A DNA stretch of 64,000 bases from Flavobacteriaceae bacterium UBA1682 (GTDB lineage Bacteria; Bacteroidota; Bacteroidia; Flavobacteriales; Flavobacteriaceae): positions 1 to 64,000 of the forward strand of contig DCKE01000004.1 in the NCBI GenBank assembly GCA_002320285.1, written 5' to 3'. This document shows, one piece after another, positions 1 through 9,313 of this stretch. Below the pieces are notes generated by a model. The model saw only the letters and a program-made list of their open reading frames with translations, was not told where the DNA came from and did not search any database. Positions within the stretch are counted from its first letter, which is position 1. The number at the start of each line of letters is the position of its first letter. The position numbers and the translations under genes were made by a program.

Positions 1-14
1 AAAGCCGATTGTTT

Positions 15-83
15 TAGTGATCAGTAATCAGTGATCAGTGACTGGTTCGGGATTAGGGAGTCGTGTTCGGGATTCGGGAGTCG
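15..83. repeat. Short tandem and direct repeats
   Basis: Two kinds of simple repeat are visible. Positions 15-43 hold overlapping copies of a GATCAGT/AATCAGT word. Positions 45-63 and 65-83 are a 19-base direct repeat of the form GTTCGGGATTnGGGAGTCG with one mismatch. No reading frame covers this stretch. The words resemble, in inverse orientation, the GAATCCCGA core of the longer repeats at 123-173 and 233-283. The function is unknown. Confidence 0.6.
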
Positions 84-122
84 AAGGGTATCGTAGATGA
101 AAAACTATCTATATATAAGGAC

Positions 123-173
123 TGAAAAATTCACACTAACCGACGAATCCTGATTTTCGACAAACGAATCACG
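123..173 (+). repeat. Direct repeat copy A, 51 bp
   Basis: This 51-base unit recurs at 233-283, exactly 110 bases further on, with about five mismatches. Both copies begin TGAAAAATTCACAC and end CGAATCACG, and both contain the CGACGAATCC core. It lies in non-coding DNA upstream of the small basic gene at 356. It may be a copy of a dispersed genomic repeat, but that cannot be tested within this window. Confidence 0.7.
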
Positions 174-232
174 AATTAGCAAAGAGTGACTAGAAGGTTT
201 GCCTTTATATAAAAGCACCTATACAGGAGAAG

Positions 233-283
233 TGAAAAATTCACACGAACCGACGAATCCCGATTTTCGACTAGCGAATCACG
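233..283 (+). repeat. Direct repeat copy B, 51 bp
   Basis: Second copy of the repeat at 123-173, in the same orientation. It ends about 70 bases before the start codon of the small gene at 356, so it may lie in or next to that gene's promoter or leader. Confidence 0.7.
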
Positions 284-355
284 TATCAAAAACAAAACCA
301 ATTAATTAACAATAAATCCATTAAAAACAAGTACCTTACAACAAATTTAGTAGTT

Positions 356-466
356 ATGGCAAAAGAACAAAGCCCCCGTAAAAGCGAAAAGAAAGTCGCT
401 TTAAAAACTCCTGCTGAGAAGAAAGCGGAAAAAAGAGAAAAGAAAAACAAAAGAGGATCGGAATAA
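356..466 (+). CDS. Small lysine-rich basic protein, 36 aa
   Basis: A 36-residue open frame starts at ATG 356 with MAKEQSPRKSEKK and ends at TAA 464-466. Nearly half the residues are Lys, Arg or Glu, and there is no hydrophobic stretch, so the product would be a small, soluble, highly charged and probably disordered peptide. A strong hairpin terminator (491-517) follows 25 bases after the stop, and repeats sit upstream; both support a discrete transcription unit. Small basic peptides of this kind are common and uncharacterised in Bacteroidetes. A nucleic-acid-associated role is only a guess from the charge. Confidence 0.6.
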   Translation: MAKEQSPRKSEKKVALKTPAEKKAEKREKKNKRGSE

Positions 467-490
467 TCACAAAAACTGATCCCTAAAAGC

Positions 491-524
491 AAGGCCTTAT
501 CCGTTGGATAAGGCCTTTAATTTT
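491..524. terminator. Rho-independent terminator
   Basis: Perfect 12-bp stem (491-502 with 506-517) around a 3-nt loop, followed by a T-rich tail TTTAATTTT. It lies between the convergent small basic gene (ends 466) and the GNAT gene (ends 549), so it may serve both. Confidence 0.8.
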
Positions 525-548
525 ATATAAAACAGGATTAAGATTCCG

Positions 549-1052
549 TCAATCGATTCGCTTACCTAAAATAAGTAAATCATACTCCTTAGTATCCATT
601 TCGGCAATTCGCGGTAAATTGCCCCACACCGTAAATCCCAACGACATAAATAACTGAATACTCGGAAGGTTATGCGCAAATATAAAACCCAAAATGGTTT
701 TTATACCAAATATCGGCGCCTGTTCCATACTGTATTTCAAAATCTGCCTACCCAATCCCCTACCTCTTTGTTGTTCTGATATATATATACTAATTTCAAC
801 AGTACCATCATAAGCTGGTCGTCCGTAAAAAGACTGAAAACTAACCCAAGCCACTATCACTCCCCCTTCATTTTCCAACACCCACAGAGGCCGTTGTTTG
901 GCATCGTGATTTTCAAACCACCGCTTTCTACTTTCAACAGTCACCGCCAATGTATCTGCTGTAACCATTCTTGAAGCGATCGTAGAATTGTAAATTGTTA
1001 CAATATCGTTCAAATCCCCAATCTCAGCATCCCTATATACCAGTTTCTCCAT
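549..1052 (-). CDS. GNAT-family N-acetyltransferase (phosphinothricin acetyltransferase-like)
   Basis: A 167-residue single-domain acetyltransferase. The acetyl-CoA binding motif QQRGRGLG is visible near residues 94-101, after the central beta strand VEISIYIS. The N-terminus (YRDAEIGDLNDIVTIYN) and the FGxKTILGFIFAHNLPSIQLF segment are typical of the Pat/Bar/YncA branch, which acetylates small amines such as phosphinothricin or methionine sulfoximine. The length matches the family. It starts 20 bases after the stop of the antiporter gene upstream and is probably co-transcribed with it. The true substrate cannot be told from sequence. Confidence 0.85.
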   Translation of the reverse strand: MEKLVYRDAEIGDLNDIVTIYNSTIASRMVTADTLAVTVESRKRWFENHDAKQRPLWVLENEGGVIVAWVSFQSFYGRPAYDGTVEISIYISEQQRGRGLGRQILKYSMEQAPIFGIKTILGFIFAHNLPSIQLFMSLGFTVWGNLPRIAEMDTKEYDLLILGKRID

Positions 1053-1071
1053 AAAAATAATTGAATCTAAT

Positions 1072-3312
1072 TTATTTGATCAATGCTTCAATTTGTTTTT
1101 TATCGCCGATCAACCACAGTATATCACCTTGTTTTAAAACAAAATCAGATTCCGGATTAATGATCCGCTTACCATCGCGTTCAATTCCCGCAACTATACT
1201 TCGAATTTTATCTCTCATCTCTGTCTCGCGAATCGTTTTACCTATAAAGTACTCGTTATTCAATTCAATTTTTTGAAGTATAATATCATTGTTTTCAATT
1301 GAACTCAAATTATTCGCATTCAAATACTTTTCAAACATTTCAATTTGTTCATCTGTACCAATTACATAAACTATATCCTTAGGAAATAATCTATCATATC
1401 GCGTTGGCACATTTAACGACAACTCCCCACGTTTGATAATTGCAATATTAATCCCTATGGTTTCTCTTAATTTCAACTCGAATAAAGTCTTACCTGCCAA
1501 AGCGGATTCCTGAGGAATCTCGAACGTAGTCATATGCCCATCCCAAGGTGTCAAACTACTTTTGTTTCTAACTGCTTCTGAAAGCTCACGACTGTTCAAA
1601 TTTTCAATAAATCTACTGGCAATCTTTAAATAGAGCGCTTGTAGTTTTTTCGGAAATAAGAACATAGTGATTAATAATACAACCAACATGATAAAAGTCA
1701 CCAAGGGTGAAAAGAATAAATTGATTATAAACCCAATAAAAAATGCCGCTAACAATATTCTAAACACCAACATAATGATAACTGGTGTCTTATACTTTCG
1801 ATCTTTTTTGATTTCATCAAGTGGTTTTTTTCCCACTTTCTGAAGCCCTAAAGCCCATAAAAAAGGCCCAGCAATTACGATAGACAAGAAACAGAAGAAG
1901 ATTCGCTCCCAAACCGTATCCGCCATAGGTGTTAAAAAGCGCAATGCCATAATTGCAATACCGATTACTATCACCGAATGCAATACAATATGAAGAGCAT
2001 TAGCCTGAATATACAGCTTCCAATTACTAGTGGTTTTAATACCTTGAGTATTAGAACTATATTGCTCGATTCGATCTTGAATATTCTGCGGAATGATCTT
2101 TTGCAAAGCCAAATATGCCGGTACTGATTTTTTGATCAAAAACGGTGTTGTAAAAGTTGTAATGGCCGATACCGCAACGATAATGGGATATAAAAATTCA
2201 CTAATAACCCCTAAGGTCATCCCTAAAGTAGCGATAATAAAAGAGAACTCTCCGATTTGCGCCAAACTCATTCCCGCTTGAACGGACTGCTTTAATGGTT
2301 GCCCTGATATTAACGCCCCCGTTGTTGTTGACAAGGCTTTTCCGAGAATAGTAACCACTGTTATGATCACTACCGGTAAAGCATATTCCTTTAGAGTATC
2401 AATATTAATCAACATACCAACAGATACAAAAAAGACCGCTCCAAACAAATCTTTTACCGGTTTGATGATATGCTCAATCTGCTCAGCCTTAGTGGTCTCC
2501 GCAATGATCGACCCCATTATAAAAGCTCCCAATGCCGGAGAAAACCCTGCACTAGTCGCCAACATCACCATCATCAAACACAAAGCCAAAGAAACGATCA
2601 ACAAGGTTTCATCGGTCAACAAGGGTTTTACCTTCTTTAAAAGTGTTGGAATCAAAAAGATTCCCCCCAAGAACCAGAGTATTAAAAAGAAAACTAACTT
2701 TAAACTGGATTCCAGCAAAGCGATTCCCGAAAAATTCTGTGATACCGATATGGTAGCCAATAATACCATCAGCAAAATTGCAACAATATCTTCTATAATC
2801 AGCGTTCCAAAGACGACACCGGCAAATTTTTGCGATTTAACACCTAGCTCATCAAAGGCCCGTAAGATGATGGTTGTAGACGACATCGATAACATTGCCC
2901 CTAAAAATATACTATCAATTTGACGCCAACCCAACAGCATTCCAACCAAATACCCGATGACAATCATCGACACAATCTGAACACCGGCTGTGATGGAAGC
3001 CGTGCCACCGACCTTCATCAATTTCTTAAAACTAAATTCCAGTCCTAAACTAAATAGCAAAATAATTACACCGATTTCAGCCCATACCTCAACGTTACCT
3101 ATTTCCTTAACCGTAGGAAATAAAGTAAAATGCGGTCCTGCTAAAAAACCCGCAATCAAATACCCTAATACCAAAGGCTGCTTAATCTTTTTAAACAACA
3201 AAATCGCTACTCCCGCTGTCATCAGAATCAACCCCAAGTCACTAATTAAAGGATACAGATGATGTGATAAATCAGTCGTTTTTTCTGCCAGTGTATTTAA
3301 TTCTTCATTCAT
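1072..3312 (-). CDS. CPA2-type cation:proton antiporter with two C-terminal RCK_C (TrkA-C) domains
   Basis: A 746-residue inner-membrane protein. Residues 15-395 form a multi-helix Na+/H+ exchanger domain of the KefB/CPA2 type, with the LVLGYLIAGFLAGP and FSLGLEFSFKKL segments. Further hydrophobic helices follow at about 430-560. The cytosolic tail carries two successive TrkA-C/RCK_C modules (about 595-665 and 675-746), the last ending GDILWLIGDKKQIEALIK. No Rossmann TrkA-N domain is present, unlike KefB/KefC, so control by NAD(H) or glutathione adducts is unlikely. Potassium or sodium export in exchange for protons is the probable role. The GNAT gene follows in the same unit. Confidence 0.85.
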   Translation of the reverse strand: MNEELNTLAEKTTDLSHHLYPLISDLGLILMTAGVAILLFKKIKQPLVLGYLIAGFLAGPHFTLFPTVKEIGNVEVWAEIGVIILLFSLGLEFSFKKLMKVGGTASITAGVQIVSMIVIGYLVGMLLGWRQIDSIFLGAMLSMSSTTIILRAFDELGVKSQKFAGVVFGTLIIEDIVAILLMVLLATISVSQNFSGIALLESSLKLVFFLILWFLGGIFLIPTLLKKVKPLLTDETLLIVSLALCLMMVMLATSAGFSPALGAFIMGSIIAETTKAEQIEHIIKPVKDLFGAVFFVSVGMLINIDTLKEYALPVVIITVVTILGKALSTTTGALISGQPLKQSVQAGMSLAQIGEFSFIIATLGMTLGVISEFLYPIIVAVSAITTFTTPFLIKKSVPAYLALQKIIPQNIQDRIEQYSSNTQGIKTTSNWKLYIQANALHIVLHSVIVIGIAIMALRFLTPMADTVWERIFFCFLSIVIAGPFLWALGLQKVGKKPLDEIKKDRKYKTPVIIMLVFRILLAAFFIGFIINLFFSPLVTFIMLVVLLITMFLFPKKLQALYLKIASRFIENLNSRELSEAVRNKSSLTPWDGHMTTFEIPQESALAGKTLFELKLRETIGINIAIIKRGELSLNVPTRYDRLFPKDIVYVIGTDEQIEMFEKYLNANNLSSIENNDIILQKIELNNEYFIGKTIRETEMRDKIRSIVAGIERDGKRIINPESDFVLKQGDILWLIGDKKQIEALIK

Positions 3313-3941
3313 ATATCTAGGAAACGGATTTTAAATTTTTTGGTTAAGTTGTTTTACTTTTAACATAAAATTTTTTAAAAGTAAAAAAGATGCCGTCAAA
3401 TAAGCTTAAAAAGCCTATCAATTCTTGTTTATTATCCTATAAAAAAGCAACGACTTTTAATTTTCAAGATGAAAAAACCAAATTTAGTGATTTCTAATTT
3501 GATTCTTCATAAACTAATCTAAAAATTAGGTATAAAATAGTTTAATATCCATTAAAAACTATAAGAGTTGTTTAGAGCCGTTCTATTGCTATCACTTACT
3601 GACAACCTCAGTATTGCTGAAATATAAAACTACAGACTACAACCTCGATCGCCAGTTTCTAAACTTAAACATTGCAGAGTACAAAACATCTTATTCTATC
3701 CATATAATTAAAAAATCAGACTACTAAACCATGATTTTAGAACCTTTTGTGACAATACTAGACTTAAATAACCATAAAACACATATTAATACACAATACA
3801 CAAGTTCAAAACATTATTTTTGTGCATTATATTATTTTGAGAGATAAAAAAACACACAATAAGTATAGGCCTCTCTCTTTTAGTGATTCCTGTTCTTATT
3901 ACCTTGTATTTCAGACTTCAAATTCGTATTAATTAAAACTT
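3313..3941. other. Intergenic region with an inverted repeat upstream of the antiporter
   Basis: About 630 AT-rich bases between divergent genes, with no convincing reading frame. Positions 3352-3362 and 3376-3386 form a perfect 11-bp inverted repeat (TTTTACTTTTA / TAAAAGTAAAA, 13-nt spacer), 40 bases upstream of the antiporter start, where it could act as an operator or a leader hairpin. TATTTTTG at 3815-3822 fits the flavobacterial -7 box TAnnTTTG for the gene at 3942, but I see no -33 TTG at proper spacing. Confidence 0.45.
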
Positions 3942-6929
3942 ATGAAATTAAACTTACTACTATTGTTGTTGTTATTAGTTCCTTTCTCCATTTATGCCCA
4001 AACAGGTATAGGTACAACTACACCACATCCGTCCTCGATTTTAGAAATCTATAGCAAAACCAAAGGGATTTTACCGCCTCGAATTGCGTTAAAAACGCTG
4101 GACGACCAAAGCACAATTACAGCTCCTGCTGGAGCCTTACTGATCTATAATACAACTACATCCACTGAATTAAGTCCTGGATATTACTATTGGAATGACA
4201 CCAAATCACTTTGGACAAGGTTTTTAGACCAATCAATTCCATCTTGGGGTTTAGGTGGAAATGCACAAACCTCGAAACTCGTTAATTTTTTAGGAACAAT
4301 CGATGATCAGGATTTAATTTTCAAAAGAAATAATCTAATTGCTGCTATCCTACATTCACACAGTACGAGTTTCGGTGTAGGAGCCTTAATCGTTTCAACG
4401 TTCAACACCGAAAGCAAAAACACCGCTATCGGAAATTACAGTTTAAACAAAAATACCGATGGACAACAAAACACCGCCGTTGGCTATCAGACATTAAACA
4501 ACAATACCCTTGGAAATAGCAATACAGCCATCGGTAATCACGTGTTATTCAACAATATAATGGGTGAGAAAAACACGGCTGCTGGAGTGTTTTCGCTATC
4601 TGAAAACACGACAGGGAATCGCAATACAGCCTATGGATATCAGGCATTACTTTCTAATACAACAGGTTCGCGAAATGTTTCTATGGGTGACGGTGCATTA
4701 TATTCCAATACGATTGGCAACAGGAATGTTGCCCTTGGCAATGATGCATTGCGGTCCAATACAAAAGGTAGTGATAATGTCGCTATAGGATTTCTCACAG
4801 GCACTGGATTGAATATACTAAATGAGACTGAAGGCAGAAACACCTTTATTGGCAGTGGAACAGCGATTGGCATAGTAACTGGCAAGTCCAACACCATCAT
4901 AGGTGCCAATGTGACTGCTTTAAACTCCAATTTATCCAATACCGTTATTTTAGCCGACGGCGATGGTAACCGCCGCCTCTACATTAATGACAAAGGCAAT
5001 GTAGGTATAGGAACCAGTATCCCATCTGAATCAGCCGCACTGGACTTATCCAGTGGTGATAAAGGTTTTCTACTACCTCGGGTAAACTTGACTGGTTTAA
5101 CCGATATCACTACGATACCGTCACCATCCAACGCACTATTAATTTACAACCAAAACAAAACTGGAGATATCAATCCCGGTTATTATTACTGGACCAGTAC
5201 CCCAGCTCGCTGGAATAAAATCATCGACAGCACTGTTCCTGTTTCTGGTTGGAGTGTCACTGGAAATGCCAACAGCAATCCCGCGACGGATTTTTTAGGA
5301 ACGACAGACGACAAAGATTTGATATTTAAGAGATACAATGTACAAGGTGCTAGAATATCTACTGGGAATACTGCCTTTGGAAATGCAGCCTTACAATACA
5401 ACGGTGTTGGAGTTGGAAATATAGGTATCGGAAATTCTGTATTAAAAATCAATGTTGATGGAAACTACAATAGCGGTGTCGGATATGAAGCCTTAGCTTT
5501 TAATAGAACCGGCAGTAATAATGTTGCCAATGGTTATCATGCGCTTTATACCAATACAGAAGGGCACGGAAATATCGCTATCGGATACAATAGTTTATCA
5601 AAAAACACTCGGGGCTATTCCAATACAGCCATTGGAATTGAAGCTTTATTATCTAATGAAATCGCAATAAACAATACAGCTATTGGAGCGTCAGCACTGT
5701 TAAACAATACAGCTAATGACAATACAGCTATAGGTTCTGGAGCCCTCTTTTCCAATACAACAGGACGTTCCAATACAGCAATAGGACGTTTTTCTTCCAA
5801 TTACAGCACTACCGCTGACAACAATACCGTATTGGGTTATCAAGCGTTTTACAATAATATCGCTAGCTCCTATAATGTAATCCTAGGACAAATGGCAGGG
5901 TACGATATCAATATTACCAATAAAACTGACGGTCGAAACACCTTTATTGGTTCAAATACCGGTCGTGGCATAACAACCGGAAAAAACAACACCATTATCG
6001 GTGCATTAGTACGCCAGCTTCCTGAAAATTTATCCAATAACATCATTATAGCTGATGGAGATGGTAACCGTCGAATCAATATCAACGAAAAGGGAAATGT
6101 TGGAATAGGAACCGATAATCCCTTATTTCCTTTACATGTCGAATCAAAAACCGCTGCATGGCCATCTACTGCAAAAATATTAAACTACTATGGTATAAGT
6201 CCCACGCTTTTAGGTGATCAAGCGGGTACCGAAGTCACCTATATGAACTACAATAACAACATTGGAGGTTTTAACACCAATACATCGATTTACGCTGACG
6301 GTAATATTATTGCAGTCGGTAAATTAAGCGTCGCACAAACTTCTATTTTCTCAGATGAACGGATTAAAAATATTCTCGGAAAATCAGATTCGGCACAAGA
6401 CTTATCGACGTTAAGCCAAATTCAGATTACAAATTATACCATGAGAGATGAAGTATTGTACGGCAAAAAATCATTCAAAAAAGTTATCGCTCAACAAGTA
6501 GAAGATGTATACCCCATAGCCATCAGTTCGAGTGATGTTAAAACATTTATTCCAAATGTTTATCAGATGGCAACCACAAATGAAAACACCTTAAACTTTA
6601 CCTCCAATTTTGAAATTGATCCGACTGCTAAGCGCTTAAAAGTATTTCTTCAAGATCGTGAAATCATTTTGGATATATTATCTATTTCAGAAAATCAAAT
6701 AAATATCGCCAGACCAAAGACCGATTTACCGGCTCAATTATTTGTATATGGAACAGAAGTACAGGACTTAAAAACCGTGGACTACGACGCTCTATCCATG
6801 CTAAACATTTCAGCAACTCAAGAACTGGCATCCCGATTAATTCTATTGGAAACTGAAAATCAAAACATCAAAAAAATCAATGCAGACTTTGAAAAACGCT
6901 TAAAAAAATTAGAACTTTTAATTAAATAG
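3942..6929 (+). CDS. Secreted YadA-like head-repeat protein with C-terminal intramolecular chaperone (Peptidase_S74)
   Basis: A 995-residue exported protein with a clear signal peptide (residues 1-19, ending IYAQ). Two large homologous modules (about 20-355 and 356-715) each contain a GIGTxxP...GYYYW beta domain, then tandem 16-17-residue repeats of the NTAIGxxALxxNTTGxx type, as in YadA/trimeric adhesin heads, closing with a DGDGNRRxxINxKGNVGIG unit. The C-terminal region has the SDERIK motif (Ser804, Lys809), matching the Ser-Lys catalytic dyad of the endosialidase/tailspike chaperone family (Peptidase_S74), then a coiled coil (about 955-993). By family analogy it trimerises and cleaves off its own chaperone. 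No T9SS domain or autotransporter barrel is visible, so the route across the outer membrane is unclear. Confidence 0.85.
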   Translation: MKLNLLLLLLLLVPFSIYAQTGIGTTTPHPSSILEIYSKTKGILPPRIALKTLDDQSTITAPAGALLIYNTTTSTELSPGYYYWNDTKSLWTRFLDQSIPSWGLGGNAQTSKLVNFLGTIDDQDLIFKRNNLIAAILHSHSTSFGVGALIVSTFNTESKNTAIGNYSLNKNTDGQQNTAVGYQTLNNNTLGNSNTAIGNHVLFNNIMGEKNTAAGVFSLSENTTGNRNTAYGYQALLSNTTGSRNVSMGDGALYSNTIGNRNVALGNDALRSNTKGSDNVAIGFLTGTGLNILNETEGRNTFIGSGTAIGIVTGKSNTIIGANVTALNSNLSNTVILADGDGNRRLYINDKGNVGIGTSIPSESAALDLSSGDKGFLLPRVNLTGLTDITTIPSPSNALLIYNQNKTGDINPGYYYWTSTPARWNKIIDSTVPVSGWSVTGNANSNPATDFLGTTDDKDLIFKRYNVQGARISTGNTAFGNAALQYNGVGVGNIGIGNSVLKINVDGNYNSGVGYEALAFNRTGSNNVANGYHALYTNTEGHGNIAIGYNSLSKNTRGYSNTAIGIEALLSNEIAINNTAIGASALLNNTANDNTAIGSGALFSNTTGRSNTAIGRFSSNYSTTADNNTVLGYQAFYNNIASSYNVILGQMAGYDINITNKTDGRNTFIGSNTGRGITTGKNNTIIGALVRQLPENLSNNIIIADGDGNRRININEKGNVGIGTDNPLFPLHVESKTAAWPSTAKILNYYGISPTLLGDQAGTEVTYMNYNNNIGGFNTNTSIYADGNIIAVGKLSVAQTSIFSDERIKNILGKSDSAQDLSTLSQIQITNYTMRDEVLYGKKSFKKVIAQQVEDVYPIAISSSDVKTFIPNVYQMATTNENTLNFTSNFEIDPTAKRLKVFLQDREIILDILSISENQINIARPKTDLPAQLFVYGTEVQDLKTVDYDALSMLNISATQELASRLILLETENQNIKKINADFEKRLKKLELLIK

Positions 6930-6947
6930 ATCTGTATCGTTAAAATT

Positions 6948-6985
6948 AATAAGCCGATTCATTGTGAGAATCGGCTTATTAATTT
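6948..6985. terminator. Bidirectional rho-independent terminator
   Basis: Perfect 13-bp stem (6948-6960 with 6968-6980, containing AAGCCGATTC/GAATCGGCTT) and a 7-nt loop. T-rich sequence lies on both outer sides, between the convergent adhesin-like gene and the SDR gene. Confidence 0.85.
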
Positions 6986-7843
6986 TTAAAACGCTACGGA
7001 ATGTGTAATATCCTTCCAAGCATGGGCAATTTGTTCTGGAGTCTCACACGCGCTCCCCAGTATATCCATCGGATAAGTAACCCCTTCTCTTTCTGTCCAT
7101 TTTACTGCATAGAAATGTCCGTTTGCAGCCCTAAGTATATAACCCGAGTCCATACAGTCAGGCGACACCAAATACAGTACTCCTGTTGCAATCTGAGAAG
7201 GCTTTAAGTTTTCAGGCTCTCCTTCTACATTCCACATACGCGTTTTTGCCACAGGAGATACTGTATTGACTAAAATACCGTACTCTTCACCTTCGACAGC
7301 CAAAATATTCATCAAACCAATTTGTGCCATTTTACCTATAGCGTAGGGCCCCAAGCCCTTTAATCCATACTCTTTATATATAGCGCGGTCTGAAGTAGTA
7401 AAGACCATACGACCATATTTTTGTTGCTTCATCACCGGAAATAGCGCTTTGGACAACCACGTCGGAATATATACATTGACATCCATACTGCGCTCTAAGA
7501 ATTCCTGTGTTAATTCTTCCATGGTTTGATAAGCAACCCAACCCGCATTGTGTATTAATATGTCTACCCTACCAAATTTTTCAACAATTTGATCAACCAG
7601 GTTTTGACAATGCTGCTCGTTGTTCAAATTGACATCTACCGCCCAAATTCGATTGGGATCCAAGCTGATAGATTGCGCGGCTTGTTGAACCAATTCAGGG
7701 TTATTACCCGTTCCATCTTTATCAACACCATAATCCTGCATAACCACTATTGCTCCTCTTTCAAATAATAATTTTGCATATTCAAATCCTACACCTCTAG
7801 CACTACCCGTAATTAAAGCTACTTGTTTATCTAAGCGAATCAT
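6986..7843 (-). CDS. Short-chain dehydrogenase/reductase
   Basis: A 285-residue cytosolic oxidoreductase of the classical SDR family. The cofactor motif TGSARGVG is at residues 12-19, HNAG at 98-101, and the catalytic residues are Ser151 (TTSD), Tyr167 and Lys171 (YAIGK). An extended C-terminal segment after residue 230 is reminiscent of the (3R)-hydroxyacyl-CoA dehydrogenase/17-beta-HSD type 4 branch, but this is not enough to name a substrate. The next gene upstream, an AraC regulator at 8356, is divergent across 512 bases and may control it. Confidence 0.85.
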   Translation of the reverse strand: MIRLDKQVALITGSARGVGFEYAKLLFERGAIVVMQDYGVDKDGTGNNPELVQQAAQSISLDPNRIWAVDVNLNNEQHCQNLVDQIVEKFGRVDILIHNAGWVAYQTMEELTQEFLERSMDVNVYIPTWLSKALFPVMKQQKYGRMVFTTSDRAIYKEYGLKGLGPYAIGKMAQIGLMNILAVEGEEYGILVNTVSPVAKTRMWNVEGEPENLKPSQIATGVLYLVSPDCMDSGYILRAANGHFYAVKWTEREGVTYPMDILGSACETPEQIAHAWKDITHSVAF

Positions 7844-8355
7844 ATTCTTTGAATTTTTATTTATTCAAAAATAATATTTTTTTTCAGCTAACACATCAAT
7901 TATCAAACATACCTTTTTTTTTAAATTCAAATTTAAAGCCAACAATTCGCTCACTAAGTCAAAGATAATTACAGTGAAAAAATTGCTTTTTTAAATCGTT
8001 TTTACTATATTTATTATATAACGTACAAACCCAGCAGTTATACTTCGAGCAGCACTCTCTATGAGAAATCACGGCAACGCACCATCATAGTCGTTGTAGC
8101 CGAATTAGAACTGTCATGAATTACCTTAGAATTTGTGGGTGGAGTTTTATGCGCTTAAATTGCTTCTTGAGTTGGATTCCAACAAAGTCGATTTCTAATT
8201 ACAAAATTCCACAGTATTTTTTGACATTCTTTGAGTAGTTAGTGGTATGGTTTCTTTTAAAAAATTTAATGAAAGTTGTCGATTGAAACGAATTCATGCG
8301 AATATTCGGTCTATAAAAAAAAACAATTTATTTTACCCTTACTAATACACCATTG
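7844..8355. other. Divergent intergenic region without recognised gene
   Basis: 512 bases between the SDR gene and the AraC gene. The part at about 8020-8230 is less AT-rich than the flanks and contains broken short frames but no open frame of useful length. It could be a degraded gene or an untranslated regulatory region. The flanking parts are strongly AT-rich, as expected for two divergent promoters. Confidence 0.35.
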
Positions 8356-9234
8356 ATGAAAGCACAGCGAGAGATTTTTAACGAGCCCCATATAGCTCAT
8401 TCCTTTTCGATTGTTCGGATTAAAAACACGGTAATCGACAGTACATTTTTCACTAGGCTGACCTATCACCGCATAGTTTTTATTGAGGAAGGTAATGGAA
8501 TATTAAGCATAGATCAACATTCGTACGATATCAAAAAGGACGAAGTTTTCCTTATTTCGATCGGACAAATTTATAGATTTGAAAATAACGCCACCGTATC
8601 TGGATATACAATATCTTTTGGAGATTGTTTTTGGGAAAAAACACCCCGTAGTGCTCGAGATTGTAAGTCTGTTTTATTTAACAAGACCACTGCCAATCAA
8701 AGACTACAAATCGATAAGACAGCCATGCAACAGCTATTATTCTTAATGGCAACTTTAAGCACAGAATACCACAGCAAGCCATATTACAATCAGATGGATG
8801 CCTTGGCTTCCTATTTAAAAATTATTATGATTAAACTCGCCAACGTGCAGCTTCACGATGAAATGAGATTTGAAAGTCAGGATTATTTATTGTATCGCCA
8901 ATTTATGGAACTAGTCAGTAGCGAATTTCATCAAAACCACAGCGTAAAAACCTATGCTGTTAGTCTACATATCACAGCGCGTAAACTTAGCGAAACCTGC
9001 AAGAGATGTAGTGGTATGGGCGCTAAAGAAGTCATCAATGGACAACTTTTAGCAGAGGCCAAAAGATTGTTACAATTCAGTTCAAATACCGTCAAGGAGA
9101 TCGCTTATACGCTACACTTTAGCAGCTCCGAACAGTTTAGCAACTTCTTTAAGAAACACTCAAACAGCTCGCCGGCAAACTATCGCAGTCAATTTATTAA
9201 TATCGCGCAGATCAAGACAACAATCAAACCGTAG
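8356..9234 (+). CDS. AraC-family transcriptional regulator
   Basis: A 292-residue regulator from ATG 8356; a TTG immediately before it is an unlikely start. The N-terminal part (about 1-150) has a cupin-like sensor pattern with GNGILSIDQHSYDI. The C-terminal 100 residues form the double helix-turn-helix, with VKTYAVSLHITARKLSETCK for the first and VKEIAYTLHFSSSEQFSNFF for the second, followed by the family signature around SSPANYR. It is divergent from the SDR gene, and an HD-domain gene follows it by 79 bases on the same strand. Either neighbour is a plausible target. Confidence 0.88.
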   Translation: MKAQREIFNEPHIAHSFSIVRIKNTVIDSTFFTRLTYHRIVFIEEGNGILSIDQHSYDIKKDEVFLISIGQIYRFENNATVSGYTISFGDCFWEKTPRSARDCKSVLFNKTTANQRLQIDKTAMQQLLFLMATLSTEYHSKPYYNQMDALASYLKIIMIKLANVQLHDEMRFESQDYLLYRQFMELVSSEFHQNHSVKTYAVSLHITARKLSETCKRCSGMGAKEVINGQLLAEAKRLLQFSSNTVKEIAYTLHFSSSEQFSNFFKKHSNSSPANYRSQFINIAQIKTTIKP

Positions 9235-9313
9235 ATTTTGACATTTCAACCGTATATATTGGTATTCCACAAAACCGCTTAGGAAGGTAATTTAGCAAAA
9301 AAATAAAATCATC

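Noticed and set aside
15..283. Repeats considered as a CRISPR array
   Set aside because: Repeat units differ in length and spacing, there are only two copies of the 51-base unit, no uniform spacers, and no cas genes.
286..492. 68-residue minus-strand frame rich in Phe and Leu
   Set aside because: It is the antisense shadow of the Lys-rich small gene at 356-466; poly-Phe/Leu content is what the reverse of AAA/GAA codons gives.
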